A DNA stretch of 14,019 nt from Pseudomonadota bacterium. Lineage in GTDB: Bacteria > Verrucomicrobiota > Verrucomicrobiia > Chthoniobacterales > UBA6821. This document shows, piece by piece, positions 1-6,008 of this stretch. The notes beneath the pieces are model-generated. The model worked only from the letters and a program-made list of their open reading frames with translations. It was not told the origin of the DNA and made no database searches. Position numbers and translations under genes: made by a program. Each line of letters opens with the position of its first letter. Within the stretch, counting starts at the first letter, position 1. The stretch lies in assembly GCA_009928265.1 (NCBI GenBank), contig RFPR01000050.1, forward strand, positions 1 through 14,019. The letters run 5' to 3'.

Positions 1-218
1 TCGTGTTCGAAGAGTTCGCACGCAAGGTGGCGCCGACGATCCACCTGTTCGGCAATGTGGACATCACGCTCGATCCGGCCATCACGGCGGTGCTCAAATC
101 CTTCGGCCGTGTCGGCGTGCCTCTAGCCGTCTACTACCCGCCAGGGAAGGGAAGCGAGCCGGTAATCCTGCCTGAACTGTTAACCGAGAAGATCGTGCTC
201 GATGCGATCGGGAAATGA
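1..218 (+). CDS. DsbD-like thiol:disulfide interchange protein, C-terminal fragment (5' truncated)
   Basis: This is the last ~71 codons of a gene that begins before the window; the frame is open back to the first bases, so the GTG at position 3 is probably an internal valine codon. The visible segment, with NVDITLDPAITAVLKSFGR followed by GVPLAVYYPPG and PVILPELLTEKIVLDAI, matches the end of the C-terminal thioredoxin-fold domain of DsbD/cytochrome c biogenesis proteins, where a D-x-T, a 'fGR.GVP' cis-proline loop and an 'LPE.LT...vl.al' tail are typical. In that family the periplasmic domain passes electrons from the membrane core to periplasmic disulfide reductases or to cytochrome c maturation. 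The CxxC motif and membrane helices would lie upstream and are not visible, so a stand-alone thioredoxin-like protein cannot be excluded. It ends in TGA 66 bases before the next gene on the same strand. Confidence 0.7.
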   Translation, partial: VFEEFARKVAPTIHLFGNVDITLDPAITAVLKSFGRVGVPLAVYYPPGKGSEPVILPELLTEKIVLDAIGK

Positions 219-284
219 TCTTCCGCATTCAGTGCTTTTCTTGATTTCCTGAATTTCACAATCCTGTTTCAGTCTCCGCTTCCG

Positions 285-1040
285 ATGAACTTCAATCGCT
301 TCCGCCTCGACGCTCTCAATCAGGATGTTCCACTCACCAAGGACATTTACGCCAAGGATCTCAAGAAGTTCCAACTAGGGCTTCTTAACCTCCAACTCCG
401 TCTCAAGGAGAGCAAGCGTTCTGTCATCATCGTGATCGAGGGCCCGGATGCCGCAGGAAAGGGCGGAGCGATCAAGCGGACGCTTGAGTTCCTTGATCCT
501 CGTCTCGTGCGCGTCTACTCCACTCAGAAGCCTACCACGGAGGAGTATCGCCATCACTATCTCTGGCGATTCTGGAACCGACTTCCCTCTTATGGTGAAA
601 TCGCCGTCTTTGACCGATCATGGTATGGCCGGGTGCTGGTGGAGCGGGTCGAGGGATTTGCAACCGATGCAGAATGGAAGCGTGCCTATGCCGAGATCAA
701 CGAAATGGAGAGAACGCTCGTCGATGACGGTGCCATCCTCATCAAACTCTACCTCCATGTTTCCAAGGCCGAGCAGTTGAAGCGCTTCAAGGACCGCCAG
801 GCCAACCCCTACAAGCATTGGAAGATCAACGACGAGGATTGGCGTAACCGCCGCAAATGGAACCAGCACAACAAGGCTGCCGAGGAGATGTTTGTGAAGA
901 CCTCCACCAAGCTGGCGCCGTGGACTGTCATCGCGGGTGATTACAAGTGGCACGCCCGAGTGGAATTCGCCAAGACGATCTTCGAACGTATCGCCAAGGA
1001 GTTTCCGGAATCCAAGGTGAGTCGCTCCGTCATAAAATAG
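285..1040 (+). CDS. PPK2-family polyphosphate kinase / polyphosphate:nucleotide phosphotransferase
   Basis: 251 aa, a single PPK2 domain. A P-loop (Walker A) GPDAAGKG lies at residues 53-60, followed by the KPTTEEYRHHYLWRFW segment (82-97), the Walker B/FDRSWYGR motif at 109-116 and an Arg/Lys-rich lid region around 166-192 (RFKDRQANPYKHWK, DWRNRRKW). These are the signature elements of PPK2 enzymes, soluble kinases that transfer phosphate between inorganic polyphosphate and nucleoside mono- or diphosphates. The length fits a one-domain enzyme; whether it prefers AMP, ADP or GDP cannot be read from the sequence. The ATG at 285 is chosen because the N-terminal region before the P-loop has the usual length; no clear Shine-Dalgarno sequence precedes it. 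It stands alone between the DsbD-like gene and a strong terminator, convergent with ilvD. Confidence 0.93.
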   Translation: MNFNRFRLDALNQDVPLTKDIYAKDLKKFQLGLLNLQLRLKESKRSVIIVIEGPDAAGKGGAIKRTLEFLDPRLVRVYSTQKPTTEEYRHHYLWRFWNRLPSYGEIAVFDRSWYGRVLVERVEGFATDAEWKRAYAEINEMERTLVDDGAILIKLYLHVSKAEQLKRFKDRQANPYKHWKINDEDWRNRRKWNQHNKAAEEMFVKTSTKLAPWTVIAGDYKWHARVEFAKTIFERIAKEFPESKVSRSVIK

Positions 1041-1063
1041 TCATCGCTCGATCAGGCGAATTT

Positions 1064-1095
1064 AAAAGGCCCCGGATCTCACCGGGGCCTTTTTT
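1064..1095 (+). terminator. Rho-independent terminator, probably bidirectional
   Basis: A perfect GC-rich hairpin: AAAAGGCCCCGG (1064-1075), a six-base loop (1076-1081), and CCGGGGCCTTTTTT (1082-1095). The A run on the left and T run on the right mean it can stop transcription in both directions. It sits between the polyphosphate kinase gene (stop 1040) and the convergent ilvD (stop 1126), so it probably serves both. Confidence 0.92.
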
Positions 1096-1125
1096 CCTGG
1101 GATGAACCCTTGAAACTTTGAGTTC

Positions 1126-2850
1126 TTAGAGTCCGTCGTCAGTGACCGCGCCGTGCGAGGCATCGGTGACATGGGAGGCGTATTTGGCCAACACGCCGCG
1201 GCGGTAGCGCGGTGCGGGCTGCTTCCAGGCCTTCTTTCGTTTGGCTAGTTCTGCTGCCGTCACGCCGATGGTGAGTGCGCGCTTCTCGGCATCAATGGTG
1301 ATCGTATCTCCATCCTTCACGAGAGCGATCGGTCCACCGGAGAATGCCTCCGGGGTGATGTGTCCTACCACGAAGCCGTGAGTGCCGCCGGAGAAACGTC
1401 CATCGGTGATAAGCGCCACATCCTTGCCGAGACCAAGTCCCATGACTGCGCTGGTGGGAGAGAGCATTTCGCGCATACCGGGTCCCCCCTTCGGTCCTTC
1501 GTAGCGGATAACGATCACGTCTCCCTTTTTGATTTTCTTGTCGAGGATGGCCTTAAGCGTCTTTTCCTCTGCGTCAAAGACGCGAGCGCGACCCTGAAAG
1601 CGCAGGCCTTCCTTACCGGAGATCTTGGCTACACCGCCCTCAGGTGCCAGGTTGCCCTTGAGGACAACGAGATGGCTTTCCTTTTTGATGGGATCGGAGA
1701 GGGGGCGGATGATTTGCTGTCCTTTGGGGTAGGGTTTGAAGGCGGCTAGGTTCTGGCGGAGCGTCTTGCCCGTCACCGTCATGACATCACCATGCAGGAG
1801 ACCGGCTGCGAGTAGTTCCTTCATCAAGGGAACGATTCCGCCGATCTCGATGAGCTGGGACATGAGGTATTTGCCACTGGGCTTGAGGTCGGCAAGGACG
1901 GGGACGCGCTTTCCGATCTTGGTGAAGTCGTCGATGGAGAGCTTCACTCCGGCTGCGTGGGCGATGGCCAGCAGGTGAAGGACCGCATTGGTTGATCCAC
2001 CAAGGGCGATCACGGTCGTGATGGCGTTCTCGAAGGCCTCCCGTGTCATGATGTCGCGGGGACGGATACCACGCTTCAGAAGGTTCAGCACGGCGGCTCC
2101 CGCCTCGCGGCAATCAGTCACCTTGTGCGAGGAGACGGCTGCCTGGGCGGAGCTATTGGGCAGACTCATGCCCATGGCCTCAATGGCGCTGGCCATGGTG
2201 TTGGCCGTGTACATGCCGCCGCAGGAGCCGGGGCCGGGAATGGCACATGACTCGACGGCCTGGCGTTCCTTCGCCGAGATCTTGCCGGCGGCTTCCTGAC
2301 CGACCGCTTCAAAGACAGAGACAACATCAACGAGCTTGCCGTTGAGGCATCCGGGTAGAATTGTGCCGCCGTAGACGAAGACCGAAGGACGATTCAGGCG
2401 GGCGATGGCAATCATGCAGCCCGGCATATTCTTGTCGCAGCCGCCGATGGCCAACAGTCCGTCAAAACCTTGGCATCCCGCCACTGTCTCGACGGAATCG
2501 GCGATCACCTCGCGGGAGACAAGGGAGTATTTCATTCCCTCGGTGCCCATGGAGATACCGTCGGAGATGGTGATCGTATTGAAAATGATCGGCTTACCCC
2601 CAGCCTTATCGACCCCGAGAGCTGCCTCACGGGCCAGTGCATCGATGTGCATGTTGCACGGAGTGACCATGCTCCAGGTGGAGGCGACGCCGACGATCGA
2701 TTTTGAAAAGTCTTTCTCGGTGAAACCCACGGGATAGAGCATCGCACGGCTGGCGGCGCGGCTAGGCCCGTCGAGCAGAAGTGAGGAATGCTCGCGGGAG
2801 ATGGATTTGCTGGATGCCTTGGATTTGGAGGAGGCTTTCTTGCGGCTCAT
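1126..2850 (-). CDS. ilvD: Dihydroxy-acid dehydratase
   Basis: 574 aa. IlvD dehydrates 2,3-dihydroxy-isovalerate and 2,3-dihydroxy-3-methylvalerate to the 2-keto acids, the third common step of valine and isoleucine synthesis, in the cytoplasm. The three cysteines that ligate the Fe-S cluster are present: Cys65 (TPCNMH), Cys138 (GGCDKNMPG) and Cys210 (GPGSCGGMYTANTM). Lys140 is the position that is carbamoylated in characterised bacterial enzymes, and Ser487 in TDGRFSGGTHG is the expected catalytic base. Length is typical apart from a Lys/Ser-rich N-terminal extension of about 30 residues (SRKKASSKSKASSKS), which has no known role. The ATG at 2850 gives this extension; no better internal start is seen before the conserved region. 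A TPR lipoprotein gene ends 49 bases upstream on the same strand, so the two may be cotranscribed. Confidence 0.97.
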   Translation of the reverse strand: MSRKKASSKSKASSKSISREHSSLLLDGPSRAASRAMLYPVGFTEKDFSKSIVGVASTWSMVTPCNMHIDALAREAALGVDKAGGKPIIFNTITISDGISMGTEGMKYSLVSREVIADSVETVAGCQGFDGLLAIGGCDKNMPGCMIAIARLNRPSVFVYGGTILPGCLNGKLVDVVSVFEAVGQEAAGKISAKERQAVESCAIPGPGSCGGMYTANTMASAIEAMGMSLPNSSAQAAVSSHKVTDCREAGAAVLNLLKRGIRPRDIMTREAFENAITTVIALGGSTNAVLHLLAIAHAAGVKLSIDDFTKIGKRVPVLADLKPSGKYLMSQLIEIGGIVPLMKELLAAGLLHGDVMTVTGKTLRQNLAAFKPYPKGQQIIRPLSDPIKKESHLVVLKGNLAPEGGVAKISGKEGLRFQGRARVFDAEEKTLKAILDKKIKKGDVIVIRYEGPKGGPGMREMLSPTSAVMGLGLGKDVALITDGRFSGGTHGFVVGHITPEAFSGGPIALVKDGDTITIDAEKRALTIGVTAAELAKRKKAWKQPAPRYRRGVLAKYASHVTDASHGAVTDDGL

Positions 2851-2899
2851 GGCGTGAAACTTATCAGCGGATTTTCCGACGCGGAAGCAGGAATGGAAG

Positions 2900-3961
2900 T
2901 TAGGAGCTAGGAGATAGATGGTCCCGTAGTTCCCTGATCAATTGTTTCTGCTCGGCCGTGAGTTCCGGAGCGCTCTGTGCTTCTTCCAATATCCGAAGGG
3001 CCTCCCCGCGTTGTCCGTCTCGTGCCAAGGCTTGTCCCAGGTAAAGGAGGCTGGCTCCCGCAGCCTGGTTCTCTTTTTTTGCAGTGGCAACAAGGCGACG
3101 CAGAGCCGAAATCTCCTCGGCGTGATCTCCCGCTGCATTGGCGGCTCGTGCAAGCAGGAAGAGGGATTCGGCATCGGGGGATGCACGAACGAATGCCCTT
3201 GCTTTTTCCAAGGCCTCATCTCGATGTCCTGTTTCCGAGAGAGCACGGACAAGAATCATGGTTGATGTCCGATTTCGTCTATCGGAGCGGAGAGACTGCC
3301 CGGCAAGATCGACAGCCTTGTTCCAATGTCCGCTGGAGGCTTCCAAGGAGGCGAGCGCGGCTAGACGATCCGCTTCATGCCTCTTTGAACAGGATGCCAG
3401 GCCAAGCAGGCTTGCGGTCTCATCATCGTGTCCGATGGCGAGCAGATTCACTGCGGTGGAAATAAGCCAGAGTGATCTAGTGTCCGGATCCGGCATCAAG
3501 CGCTCGGCCTCGGCGGCATCTGGAGCGTGCCAGGGCGTACTTCCGGTAACCCGGAAGAGGTATCCCTCGGGAGACACTTGGGAGAGGACCCAGACAGGGG
3601 ATTCAATCAACTGATCCCGCAGAGGGGCGCAGAGAGCTCCGGGAGGCAGAAAGACGCAGTCAAAGCGGTATTCCCTGTTCAACGTATGGAACGTGGAGGG
3701 GTTTGTGAGCGCCTTCGTACTTTCTTCTGAAGAGGGGATTTTTACGGAGGTTCCCTTAGGGAGCAGACCGAGGAATCCCGGAGGCAGAAAGACAGCTTTA
3801 GATCCCAGAACTATTTCCCCTAGGGCTGTCCTGAGAGATGCTGTCGCGCGCTCCTGTTCCTGGGAGGGAGGATTCTTGGCAGGTTGGCATGCGCTTAGCG
3901 CTAGTACGCAAATGACCAGTATGGATAGCCCCCGCTGTCGCGATGGATGGATGGAGTTCAC
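2900..3961 (-). CDS. Lipoprotein with C-terminal TPR repeats
   Basis: 353 aa, beginning at a GTG codon (3959-3961); an AGGA sequence lies about ten bases upstream. Residues 11-25 form a signal peptide with a lipobox ending LSAC, so Cys25 should be lipidated and the protein anchored to a membrane. Residues ~26-165 form a region I do not recognise, with two proline-rich hydrophobic stretches (VFLPPGFLGLLPKG at 57-70 and CVFLPPGALCAPL at 102-114) that resemble each other and may mark a duplicated unit. Residues ~195-345 are helical with TPR-like pairs (HWNKAVDLA, HRDEALEKA, GDHAEEISALRRL, GQRGEALRILEEA), a protein-interaction scaffold. The gene is divergent from the peroxiredoxin gene and directly upstream of ilvD. 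The partner is unknown; a specific function cannot be given. Confidence 0.85.
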   Translation of the reverse strand: MNSIHPSRQRGLSILVICVLALSACQPAKNPPSQEQERATASLRTALGEIVLGSKAVFLPPGFLGLLPKGTSVKIPSSEESTKALTNPSTFHTLNREYRFDCVFLPPGALCAPLRDQLIESPVWVLSQVSPEGYLFRVTGSTPWHAPDAAEAERLMPDPDTRSLWLISTAVNLLAIGHDDETASLLGLASCSKRHEADRLAALASLEASSGHWNKAVDLAGQSLRSDRRNRTSTMILVRALSETGHRDEALEKARAFVRASPDAESLFLLARAANAAGDHAEEISALRRLVATAKKENQAAGASLLYLGQALARDGQRGEALRILEEAQSAPELTAEQKQLIRELRDHLSPSS

Positions 3962-4046
3962 GGGGACAACATCCTAGGAGGATTCCGCTCCCGGAAAAGA
4001 GCCAAACGCTTGCTCTGGCAGGCACTCCTCGATCATCGTCAAGCTC

Positions 4047-4559
4047 GTGAAACAACTCCTCCTAGCATCCCTCCTTATGAACCTCTTCTCTCTCTTTGCC
4101 CACGCCGAACCCCTGACGGTGGGTTCGCCTGCTCCACTCGTCAGTGCCCCTGATCAAGATGGGAAGTCAGTCGTCTTCGGCGATGTCTATGCCAAGGGCA
4201 TTACCCTTGTCTATTTCTACCCGAAGGCTGCCACGCCGGGATGTACCAAGGAGGCCTGCTCCTTGCGTGATTCCTACGCGGGACTTGCAGGTAAGGGTAT
4301 TGAGATCCTAGGGGTCAGTCGCGACAAGCCCGAAGCGCAGAAAGCCTTCCGAGATGACCAGCATCTACCCTTTGCGTTAATCGCCGACACGGATGGAAAG
4401 GTCGCCGAGGCCTTCCATGTTCCAATGATTCCGGTCGTGGGCATTCCCATGCGCCAATCCTTTCTCATCAAGGATGGAAAAATCGCGTGGATCTCGCTCA
4501 ATGCTCAGACATCGGGTGCTGCTGCGGAGGTTTCCAAGGCTCTGGAAACGCTCAAATAG
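4047..4559 (+). CDS. Exported peroxiredoxin, PrxQ/Bcp type
   Basis: 170 aa. The AhpC/TSA thioredoxin-fold domain carries the peroxidatic cysteine Cys66 in ATPGCTKEAC, with a second cysteine (Cys71) five residues later, the arrangement of atypical 2-Cys PrxQ/Bcp enzymes that form an intramolecular disulfide. These reduce hydrogen peroxide and organic hydroperoxides using thioredoxin-like donors. Residues 1-20 form a signal peptide (basic residue at position 2, hydrophobic core, AHA cleavage site), so the enzyme is predicted to act outside the cytoplasm, unlike most Bcp proteins. The GTG at 4047 is preferred over the in-frame ATG at 4077, because the latter would remove the charged start and half the hydrophobic core of the signal peptide. 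Transcription is divergent from the TPR lipoprotein gene, and the methyltransferase follows in the same frame. Confidence 0.92.
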   Translation: MKQLLLASLLMNLFSLFAHAEPLTVGSPAPLVSAPDQDGKSVVFGDVYAKGITLVYFYPKAATPGCTKEACSLRDSYAGLAGKGIEILGVSRDKPEAQKAFRDDQHLPFALIADTDGKVAEAFHVPMIPVVGIPMRQSFLIKDGKIAWISLNAQTSGAAAEVSKALETLK

Positions 4560-4568
4560 ATTCCCGTT

Positions 4569-5279
4569 TTGTCGAACGAATCGGAGCATAGGCTCGAGGC
4601 GAGCACTTTTTTCCGGCGTTCCTGGTCGCTCTACGACGCAATCGTCGAAAGCAATCACATGCATCACCGGGAAATCTATGAAACGGTTGCGGGTGTGATC
4701 AGGGAACGCGCCGCCAAGGGGGACTTCCAGATGACCGATCTTGGTTGCGGGAATGCGCGCTGTATCGAGCCGATTCTTCGCAATCATGGTCCGCGCTCCT
4801 ACCAAGGGGTGGATTTATCCGAGACTGCCCTTGCAGACGCGTCGGAGCTCATGAAAGGCCTGCAAGGAGTGACATGGAAGTGTGCCGATCTGCTGGAGTA
4901 TGCCGAGACGGAGCACTCTCCATTCGAGGTGATCTTCTCGGGTTTTGCCGTACACCACCTCACCGGTGAGGAAAAGCACCGGCTCTTCAGGGCACTCTCC
5001 GTGAAGCTTTCCGAGGGAGGTTTCTTCCTCATGGTCGATGTCGTGAGGGAGGAGGGTATGAGTCGAGAGGATCATGTTGTCTCCTACACAAGGATGATGA
5101 GAAAGGATTGGCATGGTATCCCTGCGGAGGCGCTGGAGGAGGGGTGCAGTCATGTGTTGGCCTATGATTTTCCTGCAACGGCTTTGGAACTTCGGAGTGC
5201 TTCCCTGGATGCGGGATTCCTCCGCATGGAGGAGCTCTTGAAGAAAGGTCCACACAGGGTTTTCCTCTTTGCAAAGTAA
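4569..5279 (+). CDS. Class I SAM-dependent methyltransferase
   Basis: 236 aa if started at the TTG codon at 4569; the next in-frame ATG (4659, residue 31) would give 206 aa. The Rossmann-fold methyltransferase signature is clear: motif I TDLGCGNAR (residues 56-64) for S-adenosylmethionine binding, an acidic residue after strand 2 (GVDLSE, Asp82), CADLLEYAE as the next acidic loop, and FEVIFSGFAVHHL as motif IV. This resembles small-molecule methyltransferases of the Methyltransf_12/25 type; the substrate cannot be told. The gene follows the peroxiredoxin stop with nine bases between stop and TTG, in the same reading frame, and no obvious Shine-Dalgarno sequence precedes it, so translational coupling or restart is likely. 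The conserved N-terminal helices (SLYDAIVESNHMHH) favour the long version. Confidence 0.85.
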   Translation: MSNESEHRLEASTFFRRSWSLYDAIVESNHMHHREIYETVAGVIRERAAKGDFQMTDLGCGNARCIEPILRNHGPRSYQGVDLSETALADASELMKGLQGVTWKCADLLEYAETEHSPFEVIFSGFAVHHLTGEEKHRLFRALSVKLSEGGFFLMVDVVREEGMSREDHVVSYTRMMRKDWHGIPAEALEEGCSHVLAYDFPATALELRSASLDAGFLRMEELLKKGPHRVFLFAK

Positions 5280-5280
5280 A

Positions 5281-5316
5281 CTTTTTGAATCGGGGAAACG
5301 GTTTTGGTTCAAAAAG
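5281..5316. other. Long stem-loop just after the methyltransferase stop
   Basis: CTTTTTGAA (5281-5289) is repeated inverted as TTCAAAAAG (5308-5316). The inner bases TCGGGG and GTTTTGG-side residues can extend the RNA stem to about 15 pairs, using several G-U pairs, closed by a short loop near 5296-5301. It begins two bases after the stop codon at 5279. There is no T run after it, so it is not a classical terminator; it may protect or help end the upstream mRNA. The role is inference. Confidence 0.5.
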
Positions 5317-5319
5317 CCC

Positions 5320-5348
5320 TCGACAGGAACTTCCTGGGATTGCATTTT
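5320..5348 (+). promoter_or_regulatory. Possible sigma-70 promoter for tRNA-Lys
   Basis: TCGACA (5320-5325) matches five of six -35 positions. After 17 bases comes CATTTT (5343-5348), a poor -10 preceded by TG. The spacing is ideal and it lies about 35 bases before the tRNA, but the -10 match is weak. The spacer begins with a perfect palindrome CAGGAA-C-TTCCTG (5324-5336). Confidence 0.3.
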
Positions 5349-5382
5349 CTCCCACTCACTCCTCGAGAGTGAATGATCCTTC

Positions 5383-5454
5383 GGGTTGGTAGCTCAATGG
5401 TAGAGCAGTACCCTTTTAAGGTATTGGTTCTGGGTTCGAGTCCCAGCCAACCCA
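5383..5454 (+). tRNA. tRNA-Lys (anticodon TTT)
   Basis: A complete 72-base cloverleaf. The acceptor arms GGGTTGG (5383-5389) and CCAACCC (5447-5453) pair perfectly, with discriminator A at 5454. The D stem is GCTC/GAGC, the anticodon stem GTACC/GGTAT closes the loop CTTTTAA with anticodon TTT (5413-5415), and the T arm is CTGGG-TTCGAGT-CCCAG. The anticodon and the discriminator A fit lysine, reading AAA and AAG codons. The 3' CCA is not encoded (CTTTTT follows), so it must be added by the nucleotidyltransferase. A small leader hairpin, TCACTC/GAGTGA (5356-5372), lies just upstream. Confidence 0.97.
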
Positions 5455-5530
5455 CTTTTTGCAGGTTCTGCCTGCGCCGGTGATTTTGACACTTGAAATC
5501 CGGCTATCCTTGGTCAAGGTTATGCCTCTC

Positions 5531-5887
5531 ATGAAGTACCTCCCTTTATCCATCCTCGCAGCTTCGACTCTGGCCCTTGTTGCCTGCAACGAGAAGCCGG
5601 TTGCTGAGCAGCCGACCTTCCAGTGTATTTCCACTAAGATCACCATCGCTGACAAGCAGGTTGATTCCGTGGTTCAGTGGAACACCAAGACGGGTGAGGC
5701 TCGCCTCCTCAATGCAGCTTCTTTTGCTGACAAGTCCACCGGACAGCAGGGTAACCTGATCGGTTGGGTGCCGCTCGTCGATCTCCAGCAGGCGGTTCAG
5801 AATCTCGCCCAGCAGATCCAAGCCCAGCAGAACGCCGCCAAGGGTTCCGCATCCCCGGCTTCCACCCCGATCCAGCCCAAGAAATAA
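5531..5887 (+). CDS. Small lipoprotein of unknown function
   Basis: 118 aa from the ATG at 5531; an ATG at 5522 in the same frame would add three residues. The start at 5531 gives a clean lipoprotein signal (MKYLPLSILAASTLALVAC), with lipobox LVAC and Cys19 as the predicted lipidation site, and AAGG lies 11-14 bases upstream. The mature part has a short soluble region (residues ~28-80; FQCISTKITIADKQ, WNTKTGEARLL, NLIGWVPL) that looks like a small beta-rich domain containing one cysteine. It is followed by a Gln/Ala-rich helix (82-104) and a Ser/Pro/Lys tail. I do not recognise the family. A TTGACA (5486-5491) upstream could be a -35 box, but no good -10 follows at normal spacing. A strong terminator follows, so it is probably transcribed alone or with the tRNA. 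Confidence 0.8.
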   Translation: MKYLPLSILAASTLALVACNEKPVAEQPTFQCISTKITIADKQVDSVVQWNTKTGEARLLNAASFADKSTGQQGNLIGWVPLVDLQQAVQNLAQQIQAQQNAAKGSASPASTPIQPKK

Positions 5888-5908
5888 CCCGGATCAGAAT
5901 TTACAAGT

Positions 5909-5939
5909 AAAACGGCCGGAGTAATCCGGCCGTTTTTTT
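5909..5939 (+). terminator. Rho-independent terminator after the small lipoprotein gene
   Basis: The stem AAAACGGCCGGA (5909-5920) with loop GTAA (5921-5924) pairs with TCCGGCCGTTTT (5925-5936), followed by three more T residues. It lies 21 bases after the lipoprotein stop and about 70 bases before argG, so it separates the two transcripts. Confidence 0.93.
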
Positions 5940-6008
5940 GTGCCCTAGTGAGGTCACGGCCAGGGAATGGTCGTGCATCCGGGCCACATCTCCTGTATCC
6001 CGTCTCCC

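Noticed and set aside
5486..5491. TTGACA upstream of the small lipoprotein gene as a promoter
   Set aside because: Perfect -35 but no acceptable -10 box at 16-18 bases; TATCCT occurs at only 13 bases. Not strong enough to list as a feature.
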